The notes under the pieces were generated by a model, which saw only the letters and a program-made list of their open reading frames with translations, did no database searches and was not told the DNA's origin. Both the position numbers and the translations under genes were made by a program. Of a stretch of 64,000 nt of DNA, positions 40,032-52,090 are shown piece by piece (the stretch's first letter is position 1; every line of letters begins with the position of its first letter). Source of the DNA: Oscarella lobularis (lineage: Eukaryota > Porifera > Homoscleromorpha > Homosclerophorida > Oscarellidae); assembly GCF_947507565.1 (NCBI RefSeq), contig NC_089183.1, positions 1,922,001 through 1,986,000 of the forward strand, in the 5' to 3' direction.

Positions 40032-41047
40032 CTAACTAGCCAAATTATGTGACGTTTTTATCTGCTTCCTGAGACCTTTACTTTTATTTAATTGCCTCTT
40101 CTTCTCATCCTTGTATCTTTCGAGCCAAGACGCCGTTGTAGAAAATCCTCTTCTCGTGATCCACATTTGAACTACTTCACTCAGGAGACTCAGCGAAGCC
40201 AACTCCTCCAGACCTGAGCCCGACACGACAGCGGCCAAATGGTGTCTAATTTCCTCGTCCACTGTGAATAGTTCACGAAATTGTTCTTTTTCAGATTGTG
40301 CGGTTTGAATATTATGTTGAAGAGGTCCTGCCTTTTGTCTCTCTAATACGACAAAAAATTGGAAAGTTGCCTCATTGATTCTGAACAATCCTCCTCTGTC
40401 AATCAAATTTATCCAGGAAAGAGAAGATTCGTCTGCGGTGGACCAACTATCAGCTGACGCAGAAGGCGGAGAATCCGAGTCGGTAGGGGTGGTGATGTGG
40501 TCGCCAGTACTCCACCCTACACGCATACTCTCAACACAAGCCAGCACCGCCCTTTTCCTCTCTCCCTCAGGTAATCTTCTACATTTCTTCAGAAGACTAA
40601 AAGGAACTGAAACCGCCGCGAGTCTCAAAATGTTCATTTCCGCGTTTGTGAGCTCAGGCGTTCGAGGAGATACACAGAGAGGCGTCTGAGACGTTGAATA
40701 GTCGATCATGGCGTCATCATAAATTTCTGGTTGACTGACTGGGACAGCAATTGATCGGAATATTCGATCCCAATATTCCCGCACAACTCTCGCCATAACT
40801 CAGCAACGGCCGTGAATCTTGCGCGATGGAAGGCTTGGAAGGATTCGTCGCGTCCGTGAGCTTTCGACATACGCGCGAGGCACCCTACAATCGTCGAAAC
40901 GATTCTCTCCGCGGTAGAAGAAAGCAATTCGTCGGAAGACAAAATGATGGCCCGGCCGTCTATTTCCTTCTGCCCCGTTCGTTCATTCGTCCCCGACAGC
41001 AACTTCGCGTGAACGACAGCGTCAAGCGCACGCCGAAAGACCTCCAT
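40032..41047 (-). pseudogene. Transposon-associated ORF of unknown function
   Basis: Two overlapping minus-strand frames, 41047-40706 (MEVFRRALDAVVHAKLLSGT, AFHRARFTAVAELWRELCGN) and 40796-40032 (PELTNAEMNILRLAAVSVPF, LIDRGGLFRINEATFQFFV, MWITRRGFSTTASWLERYKD, KKRQLNKSKGLRKQI), join with a frame slip near 40735. The RGG-F--ND--F-FF--E and W---RGFS-ASSW-E-YK---KK--QKSK-LRK signatures belong to proteins I recall as uncharacterised transposon neighbours in corals and sponges. It sits tail-to-tail with the P-like transposase relic, so the pair may be one element. No catalytic motif was recognised. Confidence 0.45.
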
Positions 41048-41159
41048 TGGAAACCCGTAACGACCCTTGCTTCACTTAATTGATCACGTGACGGGGGAGT
41101 TTCCAATCCCCCTTCTCTTACATCTATGCTAGAACAATAGATAATAGATATACGCAATA

Positions 41160-42044
41160 GCAGACGCTACGCTGACGGACGCGATGTTGACGCTGGACGG
41201 ACCCAAGCAAAGCGTCAGCTAATGCGAACCCGTTTTAACAGAATGGTTGAGCGGTTTAGTCAACTATGGCACCGAGTGGGAAAAGTAGGTCTCGGCTCTA
41301 TCTCTTTCGGCTTTTTCTATTGCCAAAACGCCAAATCCTTTATCAAATTTATATGCATATATATATTGATTTTCTAGCTGTTTGTTTCTGCCGTTCTAGC
41401 TTGCTCTCGCTGCATTCTCATCGTCTTCTCTCGACCGTTTCATTATTATCCTCACTCATTCTTTCTTTATTTTTCCTTTTCTTTCGTTATAGCTTCGGTT
41501 TTAGCTGTCTCAGGAATTTAAATTTGTCTACATCATTTTCCTACTTTTATTTTGCGCGGTCAGCCCATTCATCTGTCTTTGTTGTATTTTCTTTTTCTGC
41601 AACGTGGTTTTGTTTTGGTCTTTCAAGCTGCCGCGACGCGCTTGTTCTTCGCTAAAAGCATAAAGTCTATTTTGCTGCGTTTTGCAGCTAGACCTAGCGG
41701 ACTTAACAAAATATTTTAAACTGTGACAGCTTTACTTTAGTTTTTTTACCGTACACCATACTTGTAACTCGAACCGTCTACATTGTCACTTTAGGCCATA
41801 ACTCCTTTTTGTAATGATTAAACAAATTTTTTTACAAAAAATAAATTGAATTGCAATCAAACGCATTTTGCTCTACCTGTGTGACTTTGTTTTCTGCTCT
41901 CTGTCAAACCGTAGCGAGGGTTGTCGTCGTGGTCGTCGTCAGTAATGTCTCCTTCAAAAGTTTCGTCGTTTCCATTGTTTTCGCCGAAAGCCGGAAAGCT
42001 GCCGTTTTAACGGCTACAAGATCAGCAAAACGCGGGCTGAGTGC
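41160..42044. other. T-rich, no gene recognised
   Basis: A long frame at 41266-41655 on the plus strand is pyrimidine-rich and low in complexity; I regard it as chance. No repeat array or RNA gene was seen. Confidence 0.5.
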
Positions 42045-42600
42045 TCAAAACGTGTATCGACGTTGTTCGTCGCTGTTGCTATTGTCGACGTCACCGCTAT
42101 CGCCGTCGCCGTCAACGTCACAGCTGTCGTCGTTGCTTTGGTGATCCCTACTGCTGTCATCTTCACTAACTGAATCGGATTGCTCAGGCGTCAACGTAAG
42201 AGCGTGGCTTCGCAGACTTCCTTGCCTTAGCCAATCAACCTCAATTACTGAGGCGTAGTCTGGGAGTGGCCTAGCTAAAGATAGCTTGCGTAATTGTCGT
42301 CTCATGCCTCTGTCAAAATCGTCGACGTTGACTACAAGAGGTCGTCTGTTGTAACGAGTGCGTTTAGCAGGCAAATCGTGAATTTTCCCCGTCTTTGGCG
42401 GTGAATTCAGGATGTATTGCAGTCAGCGTCCATCGGCAGAAACCTGTCGCCTTCATTAGGCGCTTTATGACGTGCTGATCCCGATTGCATGACGATTAAC
42501 TTTTTCGTCTTCGAAAAACGCGCGGATTTTCTCGACAAGGCGCTTTTCTCGAGGAGTGACTCGTTTTCCTTGCTGTGACATTTTGAACGGCCCTAAACGC
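42045..42600 (-). pseudogene. IS630-type transposase N-terminal relic with acidic tail
   Basis: On the minus strand MSQQGKRVTPREKRLVEKIR (from about 42581) parallels MPRGQRITSKEKRIVHRVWT of the intact gene at 38224. It is followed, with two frame slips, by HVIKRLMKATGFCRWTLTAI and then PAKRTRYNRRPLVVNVDDFD and RGMRRQLRKL, again matching the intact gene's order. After about 42250 homology stops and the frame runs into an acidic stretch (SDSVSEDDSSRDHQSNDDSC, DGDGDSGDVDNSNSDE) with no catalytic domain. Confidence 0.6.
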
Positions 42601-44289
42601 TTTGATCGTCGCACGCATACGCGCTGGACGTGTGCAAAAAGGTAAGTCTGCATACGTAATTAAGTTTATTATACGCCCACTAATTAGAAAAGGGAGGGGT
42701 CGTCTCTTCCTGTATGAGGTCACGGCGAATAGACTGTAGGCAAAGCAAAATCCTGCTAGCGTGACAATAAGCAGCGTGCCTGGCGACAGGCAGCGTCTGT
42801 TCGCCTTTCGATCGAGCGAGAAAAGAGCGAGAAATCTGCGTGAGCTGCTGCTCCGCTATCTGCACCAATAATGTCGGCTGTTCTCTGCGATTGAGTAAGA
42901 CGATAGTCTAAAAAGTGTTCATAAGCGTGCGATTGACCTCTTAATTGTGTATTCAACATAGGAATATTTAGTGTAGCTATTGCTGTTAAAACTGCCAAAG
43001 AAGTAAAGCGTATGACACGTTCAGTCCGCCTGAACCAAAAGCGCCGCTTGCGCGCAACGAGTTACAGACACACCAGTTGAGCAAAAATGAGCGTTCCCAA
43101 CATTTACTAATTAGAAAAGGATGCATCAGGACCAAGACATTAAACATCACCCTTTGCCATTGCCATTTGTTTCACTCTCGTCATCCGCCCTCCGCTTGGG
43201 CTTCTTCTCACGGCAGCGACGACGACATGCCTCTTCAAACAGTCAAAAGTCTCATCCTAATTCTCGTCAATCGCTAGAGCGATGCAGTAAGCCAAAAAGA
43301 ATCAAATAAAAAATCGCGCAATTCCTCTTCCAGAATACTTGATTGCTTGAGAGTAATTCCCAACGCCACGGAAACTGATGTATACTCTAAGAACATTGTG
43401 TCAAAAGATCCGATCGTACAACAGGTACGAGTAGAAAAGTGTCTAGGGGAGTCGGCATTAGATTTTCTTTGATTTAGGATAATCCCTCTGCCGCCCCCGC
43501 ACGAAATAAAGCTATAGTTTCGCGGATAGGCTGTAAATCAATTGCGTAAGACTCTAATAATAAAATGCTAATAAACAAATGCTTTTAAATTTTAGGCTTA
43601 TAATAATAAAGTGGACGAAGCTCAAGGCGATGGTAAAATCGCTATAGTTGATTTGACTTCACACATTTCTCTTGTGTAGTGCCTCGTTATCTCCCTACCG
43701 AACTGGAGAAAGAAAATCAGAGGCAAAAACATAAATAAACTCTAAGCTCAAGGTATGTTTACATTTTATATACAATTACTAATAGTATTTATTTGTATTT
43801 CATCATAATGTAAAATCTCTCCTGAAACAATTTATTGATTAGATAAATCTGCTGTATTTCAGATTTATGGCAAAAAATTGACAGGGGAGAAAAGACTAAA
43901 TCAATCATGAGCAGAGCCTTCGCTATGTTTCAAACAAAGTACATTAATGCTTAGATACATTCATATTTATTAAGAGCATTTTTAGAATTACATGTATTAC
44001 CCAAATTGAAGAAACAAACGAAACTATCTGTCGCAACATTGGCAATTTGCAAGCTTCCTGGCATCAGAAGTCCTGCCCACATTTGCAAATGTCTCTACAA
44101 AAATAAAACCAATGCAAGAGAATGGAATTATACCAGAAATAACTAATTTGTTAAGATGTAAATAAAAACGAATTTTTTAAAATGTAAGTAAACCGCATAT
44201 ATAATCTTTATTGGGACTTTGTCTGATTCTTATTTTTTATGGCGTTTTCTGATTTGTGAATTTGATTTTCCAAAGCTTTTTGGAAGAAC
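42601..44289. other. AT-rich intergenic DNA with a repeat shared with 52940-53060
   Basis: No gene recognised. About 43010-43135 contains CCGCTTGCGCGCAACGA (43043-43060) and GGATGCATC, both also found in the same order at 52996-53060, so the two loci hold copies of a dispersed repeat. The remainder is AT-rich with scattered short frames. Confidence 0.5.
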
Positions 44290-44440
44290 ATCGTCAGTTA
44301 CTCTAAGAAGTTTGCGCCCTAATTCGTCTACTTTTAGTAATGCCGGATACAAATGCAACAAGCGAGAGATTCTTTTCCGCGATGCGGCGACTAAAAACCT
44401 GGCTGCGTAGCACCATGAATCAAAGCGATTTAATCATGTT
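44290..44440 (+). pseudogene. hAT C-terminal dimerisation fragment
   Basis: 44338-44440 reads MPDTNATSERFFSAMRRLKT and WLRSTMNQSDLIML, the N(A/T)-SERSFS-LRR-K--LRSTM----LN-L block at the end of hAT transposases. Nothing else of the transposase is present nearby. Confidence 0.75.
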
Positions 44441-45059
44441 ATGATTCTTAATGGTATAGATTTATGATAGACTACCCTATCGCGAAGAATAGCAGCAATG
44501 GCAGAGCATCTTATTATTTTGTCTATGCTTCATTCTTCAGAAAGTTAATGTGGTGAAGAGGAGAATACCTTGCAAAATTGAAAATTTGCTTTTCAGCAAA
44601 CCAATAATGCCTTCGACGCGGGTTTGAACAGATGATGTGCTTCTTTCTCCTTCAAAATCTTCTGCATCTAAATGGCTTTATTCTTTAATAAAAAATCGTG
44701 AGCATCATTGAGTTTAAATGTTAAATAATTAAAAAACTTATACAAATATACGTGGTCGTGTGTATGTTTCTCACTTTTTCAGAATAATTTTTCGAAAGCA
44801 ACTTATTCAATTGTGAGAGTTGTTCGTGTTAGACCGTTTTGTTATGTGCACCAACAGAGAACGAGAAGCGCAAAAAATACTGCCTAAAAACTCCACAAAA
44901 TATTCCTACTAATGCAACGATTCAGGATCATTTGATTAAAGGTGATTCTCATAGTCAATTGTAAAATTTTAAGGTTGAAAGTGGTCTGCAACATCAAAAA
45001 CTCTACAGGAAAAAATAAAAAGACACAGGAACTATTTCAAGACAAAAATTACCTCATAC

Positions 45060-46165
45060 AATCTCTTTAATTTTGACGGAACTGGCTCGTATTATCGTCT
45101 CTTACCGGACAAAACGCTTGCAGCAGCGTTCCAAAAGTCTGTCACGGGGCGAAAAAAGTCGAAAGACGGAATTACACTAGGGGCCTGTTCTAATGCTACT
45201 GGAAGTGTTAAATTGCCTCTTCTTCAAATAGGAAAATGTAAGAAGCCAAGGTGCTTTGTAAAGAACTTTCTTGCAACCAAAGCTAATAAATACCCAAATA
45301 CGCAACCGAATGAATGAACAAACGTTAGATTCGTGCAGGAACGGCTCCATCTCATAGACATAGAGCCAAAAGCTTTATTACTGCTCAATAACTGCTCTGC
45401 ACACCCTGATTGCAACGAACTGGTTTCTAACGACGGCCAAGTGCTTGCAATGCTTTTGCCACCCAATGTTACGGTCTTGATACAACCTATGGATCAAGGT
45501 GTTTTGTTGGCGATCAAACGACGATACAAAAAAGCTTTTGTATAAGCTTCTTATTGATGACGATGAAGGAGTAAGCATACCGGACATTCCAATGAAGTCT
45601 GCGGGTAAAATGTGCGCGGAAGCATGAAACGAAATAAGTGACTTTTCGGAAATCATGGCATAAAATTCTTCCTTCGGTTTGCGACGAAAGTAGGAGCGAC
45701 GAGTATTCATATTCTATGTTAGAAGACACGGACGGACAAATACGATACTAGTCTTCTCTCGCGCTTATCAGCATCCACGGTGTCACCATTGTCGGAAGCC
45801 GAAGTTTCTCATTGGCTAGAAAATGGCGAAGACGTTAATTGCGGCAGGGAAATTTTGTCAGACGAAGAAATTTGCCAAAAGGTAGCAGGTAATACATATT
45901 CAGTCAAAAGGGCAGGAGTTGTGATGCTATATTAGGTAAATCAGCAGCAAGCTGATGGAGGCGATTCGAGTTCGGCCGACGAGGAGAACGTAGCAGTAGA
46001 GGAAACGTGTCCTGTAAGCAACAGTGAAGCCGCGCGCATGTTTGAAAGTGCTTTGTTTGGCTTGAACACCAAGAAGAAGCCTACATGCATAGTCTCGCCT
46101 TTTTGCAAAAGAATGAAGTCTCTGGCTTCAAACAGAGTCGTATCGATAGCCATTTCACTCCTTTG
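45060..46165 (+). pseudogene. Tigger/JRK-type transposase relic
   Basis: 45065-45290 reads NFDGTGSYYRLLPDKTLAAA, GRKKSKDGITLGACSNATGS and LPLLQIGKCKKPRCFVKN, followed after a deletion by ALLLLNNCSAHPDCNELVSN, LPPNVTVLIQPMDQGVLLAI and KRRYKKAFV (to 45545). Later blocks at 45770-45890 (STVSPLSEAEVSHWLENGED) and 45943-46160 correspond to the C-terminal tail. The usual DET has become DGT, and the usual second catalytic Asp (LLDNA) is Asn here (LLNNC), so catalysis is lost as well as the frame. Family: jerky-like DDE_1. Confidence 0.7.
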
Positions 46166-46249
46166 AAGAAATAAAACATCTACCCGTAATTTACGGAGCT
46201 TCGTACGGAGCCCAGTGTTCTAGCCAGGATGGAAATAGTAGGGGTTTGG

Positions 46250-47475
46250 GAGCTGAGCCCCGAAACAATTTTTAGCGGGCGTGGCTTTTTCGAAGCAATT
46301 TCCTTTAAGGAGACATGTTTACACGATAAAGAGGTGATGAGAAAGTATGCATAATTAATGCTGAAGTAGGCGTCTTTTTTCTTCTTTGACCTTAATTGAA
46401 CGGCTTTTGAAAAAGGATATTTGTCAATTTCCGGCCCTTCTACGGCAATTCGTAGAAGGGAATCCAAGGTTTCTTTCTTCATGCGGTTTCTCGATCGCGT
46501 TTTCATTAATTTCATCTGCGAGAATGCTCTTTCAACGTCTGCAGTTTGCATCGGCCGTATTCGGCTTATCTTCACTAAAGCTGACATATTAGGAAAAAGA
46601 TGCGATACTGATAGCGATGATAAAATCTGCATCGCTTTTTCACGAGAGTAGTCGCTTTTTGACGAAAAAGATTCTTTGATATACGATTTAAATCCATTTC
46701 ATTCTCCAACACAATCTTCTTCAGAAAACAGAGATGTAATTGCAAATTGCTTCTAAAATGCTCTAATTTCTTTTAAACCGTACAGGGCAAAAACCGTTGA
46801 CTGATCCGTTGTTGGTCTTTCTGGAAGCGGAGGAAGCAAATGACAATCAAAAATACTGAACAAGCAAGGAATTGGGTGATCAGCAAATCTACTGTTTAAG
46901 TTGTCGATGAGTTGAGAGAGAAACGGCTTTTTGATAGTCTCGTCAAAAAATTCTCTCTTTGATGTCTGCGGAGTTGACTTAATTAATGGTGATTCCAGCA
47001 GTGCGAAGGTCTTCCAGAAATTGTGGTAAGCTTTGCAAGTTTATTCCGCTAGCGCTCTTTATTTGAGATAGCGACAAAATAGCTGACGACAGCAGTGGCG
47101 AAATTATGCTGTACTCAATGTCAGTGGTTTGAAAGCGCTTCGACAGGCGCGTCACTACTGGAAGTGCGTCGCACATTAATAGCAAGGTTCGAACAAAACG
47201 GAAGTCGCAAACCAGAGCACTTAGGCCAATTCCCTTAGCGTTAGACCGTTCTGTTGCCTCCCGGTCTACACTTAGAACAATGGAAGAAAATCAAGATTTG
47301 AGCTTGTTAGCTTGTTAGAGCAGCGTTCGCCACTGAGCCATTTTGTTGCCGATGGAGCTACTACCTTGCCCTTTTCTTGCCACAGCTTCTGGACTGCTGT
47401 AAGCCCTGCAGAGCGAACGTTGCTGATGTCCAAAAAATCTAATAATTGTCCGAGAACGGAATTCAATTTCTGAAC
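46250..47475 (-). pseudogene. hAT transposase relic (ZNF862/FAM200-like)
   Basis: Minus-strand blocks in order: NSVLGQLLDFLDISNVRSAG with APSATKWLSGERCSN (47466-47300), LLMCDALPVVTRLSKRFQTT and YSIISPLLSSAILSLSQIKS (about 47195-46980), REFFDETIKKPFLSQLIDNL (about 46960), and the C-terminal LFPNMSALVKISRIRPMQTA, VERAFSQMKLMKTRSRNRM, DSLLRIAVEGPEID (46632-46400). The order and the TA--ERAFS-MN--K---RN-- motif are hAT. Stops near 46760 and 46700 and frame slips show decay. Confidence 0.7.
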
Positions 47476-48148
47476 ATACAGTGGGTTGCAAAAGTTAGAG
47501 GCACTTCTAAATATTGTTTTTATTTGGCTTAACTTTAATTAACCCTAAGCGTTGAGTTAGTTAGACTGTAGTACATGTCCTCCTTACCTCTTGCGCAAGA
47601 CTCTTTCAACAACCTTTTGTCATTTGAAGAAGATAAAACATTTAGATTTAGAATAGTGCCTTTTTGCAAGCTAAAAGGCACACTGTCAATAAAGTAACGT
47701 TTTAATGTAGAAAGATCTAAGTTCGTGTAACTGTGGGTAGAGCACTGCATTGAGCAGAGCGGACAAACACTGCGCATGTGCGAAAATTCCTATATACTTT
47801 GTATGCAAATTAGACCTAGCTACATTAAAAAGGGCGGGCCAAGAAAAAAAAGCCTGGGCCAAGCGAGGGACTAGCACCATTTCAAAGAGAAGGCATTTTT
47901 GATCAATTTTGATCTCGACGGGAAAAAAAAATATCCCTACGGGTTTTGAGAAAATCGGACTTGAAGATGGGCGAGATTCCCAGCTGATTTCACATGTAGC
48001 TTTTGGACCTCCCGCCCCACCTATACACTGACTGAGAGAAATTGCAACGATTTAGAGACACTTTCGCGCGGTTTTAGGGACACTTTCGCGCGTTTTTCGC
48101 GTTCACGCTGTCCGATCCGGCTGATTCGATCGTCTCGTGGCGATCGAT
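47476..48148. other. Spacer with a Tc1-type terminus
   Basis: At 47481-47510 TACAGTGGGTTGCAAAAGTT resembles the Tc1 terminus at 6827 (TACAGTGCGGTGCAAAAGTA). No matching opposite terminus or transposase was found, so it may be a solo end. The rest holds no recognised gene; the last 100 bases include repeated GACACTTTCGCGCG motifs before the family B gene. Confidence 0.45.
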
Positions 48149-51100
48149 CGTCTCTCGTGGCTATATCTACCTTTTCCTGCGCGATTTGACCGAGCCGAGG
48201 CGATGAGCGACCTCTTACCGTGCTATTTGAGCGTCGCGCACGAGAAGGAAACTCGCCTAGCTGCCGAACCTAGCTGCTTTGGAGATACATCGCTTTTTAC
48301 GGGTCGAGACGCGAGAGAAAGAGGATTTCGCGATAGCGTGCGGCTTTGCGTTGCTCACTCTCGATTGAGATGCGCCGAATTTCAACGCTGTGCTTTTATA
48401 TTTGATTCAGAAAGCTGCGCAAAGTCTCTTCGACCTTGTCCTGACCGGCTATTTAGCGTGCTCGATGACCTATCGAATAGCGTCGCCGCCCACGTGTGCC
48501 GATATCATCGATCGATTATGGACGAGTGGAATGAAGTTGTCGAGCATCCGCTGTACCGTCCACCGCCTAAGCGCCCTGTTGTTGCTGAAATTCGACCGAC
48601 TTTGCAGGTAGTCTATTAGCTATATTATACTAATAATATAGGATTGACTGCTACTGATCCCGTTTAGGCGAGAGCGGCTGCTACCGCAAGTCTCGTTGAT
48701 ACGGAGCTTGACTCAGTTAAAGAAGAACTAAAAATCGCCCGCGAACAGCTACAGGCAGCGTCACGTCGGATAGCAGAGCTCGAGCATCGATCTTATTCTG
48801 GTGACCGATTTGCAATTATCTAATTAGCTATGACGTAGACTTCAATTCTGTTCAGAATTTCCAGCGCTTCTGAGAAAATTTCAAGACGCTCTTTACACTC
48901 ATCACGTTGTTCTTGACAAAGATAAACTATATGATCCCGCCGCCATGAGAGCGTTTTGCGAAGAACACGCACCTGGCCTCTATGAAATCATGGAAAAATG
49001 TCTAACGAGCAATTACTCAAGTTCTCTCGAGCACGACGAAAGGAATCCGTTGCGGAACTCCAGAATTGTTTCAGAATTGTATCGCCTAGCGTACCTACGA
49101 AACCAGGTATGACTTCCAAAATTTTATTTGTACAGTAACTTAGCGTTATACATAATACCCAAATAGAAAATAACTGCTTTTGTAAGCGACGTCGGGCTGC
49201 ATTTGTCTCTCTCGGGATGCTCGGAGGCTGCCTTGGAGTGTGGGCGTGTCATGGGAATATGCGGCCACCCAAAGACTATTCGCCGGTTAAGAGAGGAGCT
49301 CGCAGGAGACAACGCTAAGCACGTCAATTCGTACATCCAGAAGGCCAGAAGCCAACATAATTTGGTCTTGCTAATTGTGGACGATTTCCACGTGGTGCAC
49401 ACGATTCAGCGACCGACATCCGCTGAAACGTCGAAAGCTATCCACATGGCAACCTGTCTCATCGATGTCCATGAAACTATACCGTGCCTTCCAAAGCCGA
49501 GTTCGCCTCATTACTGGCCTTCAGATCTGCAGAGCAAGGGAATTATCAACATCGGAAGAGTCTTGGATCATTTCTCCCAGTTTTTACAACATTACTGTCA
49601 CCAAACGTGGCTGAGCTTCCTTCCTTCCGATTTTCGCTGTCTTAACATCGATCACATTCAAACATCCCTCATTAATCTAAGGTGCGCAAAAAAAGTGAGT
49701 GTAAAACTAACGTGATGGTGCTCCTATATACCGCAAGGTGCTACACGTCTCCGACTCAGAGAGACCTCGACATGCTAAAAAGCTCTCGGCTGATAAGTGA
49801 GACGCATCAAAGCCTAAAATCTCTTCGAGATTACAAAACCGTTTTGGACAACGCTCTCCGTATTCAACCAGCTCTAAAACAGTAAAACATTATATAGCTT
49901 ATTTACCAAATTATAAGTTTCAGCCGGCAGATACCTAAATGAAAATGTCGTCGCCTCGCTAGGGGATTATCCAACGTTTCACTTTCAAAAGAAAATCATT
50001 GCAAAGGTAATAATTCTAGACTTTTTGAATTACTTCTTTTATTGCACCTGAAGCTAACTGAGTGTCTTTCAGTATGTAGAAGATCCTGTCCTTGACTCCT
50101 TGCTTCCGCTTCTTGGGCCTTTTCATATATATCTCAACGCTCTTGAAAACATCTTTGCACTGTACCATCCTATTTTTGAAAGTACGATTATAAATAAATT
50201 AGAGCTACAACCAACACTGACATTTACTGCTCTTTCCAACAGAACTTTTCAAAGACCTTTTCGGGAAAAAAAAAGTTTTGCCCAAAAAACCACACCATGA
50301 GAGAATGTCCACTTTGCTTTCAGCCGTAATTGGAGGCTGGCAGCTCATTCGAGAGAGAGTTTTGGCGAAGTTTGATCTGTGCAAAGATTACGAATATTTA
50401 GCTCTCCGGTTCTTTCTGGACGACCTAGCACCTCTCATTTTCTTCTTTTACTCGGCAATCCACCGAGGCAGCTTGTTCGATCTGTGGCAACCAGCAATGA
50501 TTCGTCTCGCCATAATGTTCATAATACAGCAGCGCCACAACTATAATAAAGCTATTCTTGCTACCATAAGCGACTGCCTTCACTACGAAACTGTAATACC
50601 TGAATGGAAATCTACCTTTTCTTCGTATCTCAATGTGTTCACCGAAAAAAAGGTGGAAGTTTTTCACTCCCTGTTGAGGGCCCAATGCCCCTCATGGTCA
50701 TGGCCTGAGCAGATAACACAATTTGCCGAAGTAATCAGTGCAAAAAAATTTGACTCCGCCTTTGCATCTAATTTTGTAATACCTACCGTCAAAGGAAAGA
50801 GCCGTCAGAATTTAAGCTACTTAGCAGCGCGGACGGCCGAATATTTCACTAAACAACTTAAAAGTATTTCCGAAAAATCAAGAGGACAGACAAAGGTGAG
50901 TGTCGGAAAAGCGAAACGACGGGTAATTGATATGCCGACTTTCAACTGCACTCTCGATCAGAGAGCGCTTCCACTTGGCTTTTCAGTCCAGAAGATGCCT
51001 GATGAGGATCTTATCTGCGATTTTCAAGGATGTGATAAAGTCGGAGGAGAAACTATCGTCCTAACATGCGGACATTCTTTCCATCTAAGGTGCATAAACT

Positions 51101-51405
51101 CCAATTCCTGCATTTACTGCCAGCCTTTTCTCTTAAAAACAATCAAAGATCTGAGTCAAAAATTCAACGCGACACTTCTTACTTCAGAAATGGAAGAAGA
51201 AAGAGAAGAGCCTTCAGGCACAAATGAAAACGAAGACGAAGATATTTTCGAGAGTGGCTTCGACGACGACGATTATTACTCGTCTCACGAATTCGTCGAT
51301 CACTTGATGATTGAACTCGACGGTATATCTATGGCAGGAGCTAAGCCAAGGTTCCATTCCGCTAAGCATCGAGGCCAGACTTTTACCCATGATCACGCCT
51401 ATTAA
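48149..51405 (+). CDS. Gene family B: multi-exon gene with a large conserved domain and RING-like finger
   Basis: About eight exons with good GT-AG borders. Exon 1 (to about 48608) has a likely ATG at 48202 (MSDLLPCYLSVAHEKETRLA). Exon 2 (48668-48800) is a coiled coil (VKEELKIAREQLQAASRRIA). Exon 3 (48857-49106) has FPALLRKFQDALYTHHVVLD; exon 4 (49167-49681) LVLLIVDDFHVVHTIQRPTS. Then come short exons, and an intron at 50180-50241 that removes an apparent frameshift. The last large exon, to 51405, has GGWQLIRERVLAKFDL, LALRFFLDDLAPLIFFFYS and SLFDLWQPAMIRLAIMFI. Near the C terminus CDFQGCDK, CGHSFHLRCINSNSCIYC is RING-like, and the tail is acidic. The middle domain resembles the large domain I recall as DUF6589 in fungal and sponge proteins, often mobile-element related; that name is unverified. 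No damage seen. Confidence 0.65.
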
Positions 51406-52090
51406 TAGAAGGAAAACAGACCAGGAAATTAGTCTCCAGATTATTACCTACCTGTGATCATATTATTTAGACAACTGAACGTTGGGATTGAGTCTAGAAA
51501 CATTACAAAAAGCTAACATAAAAAAAATTGTATATCGCTCTTATCTAATCAGTCACGTGTCCAGTCTTCCTTCTCTCCGTCTTCTCCTTCGGCGTACAGT
51601 CGATCACTGCCTTCAAACGCTGGACTCAGTTCTGCGGGTAGGATTACAATGCGTTAGACAATAACTAAAAAACAAAGAAGCTTACTTGTTTCACTATTTG
51701 GTGGCAAATTTTGAGTGGAAAACCGGCAACGCCTGGGAGCTGTTGTAGCAAAGCCAAAGCTGCTTCAAAAAATGCGTCATTCTTCAGCGCATCATACTTT
51801 CCAGTCTGAATCGCTGAAACTTCGACGATCAGCGGGAAAACGACGAAGAAACCCATACAATCGTCCCTAGCAACTTGCGCATGCGCAGTGTTTGTCCGCC
51901 CTGCTACTGCATTGTGGTTTGGAGCAGCGCCAGCAGCTTTATGACGCAATTAGTGCCCGTATTCTTAAACAATCGCGGCGTTGTGATTGGTCCCTTTTAG
52001 TTATTACCTAACAGTAGAGCCCCTATTCTTTAGAGCACGGAACCAGTTAAACAGCTAAACATTCACTGAAACTTTGATCAAAACACGACA
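51406..52090 (-). other. Spacer with one exon-like ORF (51665-51949)
   Basis: A minus-strand frame reads FFVVFPLIVEVSAIQTGKYD, FFEAALALLQQLPGVAGFPL, KICHQIVKQ; the hydrophobic/helical pattern looks coding but I recognise no family. It may be one exon of an undetected minus-strand gene. At 52013-52045 ACAGTAGAGCCCCTATTCTT could be the left end of the Tc1 element that follows. Confidence 0.35.

Noticed and set aside
41266-41655. 129-residue plus-strand ORF
   Set aside because: It comes from pyrimidine-rich, low-complexity sequence (Leu/Phe/Ser-rich), with no conserved motif and no splice context.
47481-47510. Complete Tc1 element at this terminus
   Set aside because: Only one terminus resembling 6829 is visible; no transposase or inverted partner was found within several kb, so a whole element is not claimed.
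50180-50290. Frameshift in the family B gene at the poly-A run near 50270
   Set aside because: A proper intron (GAAA|GTACGA to TTCCAACAG, 50180-50241) restores a single frame through the A run, so no frameshift is needed.
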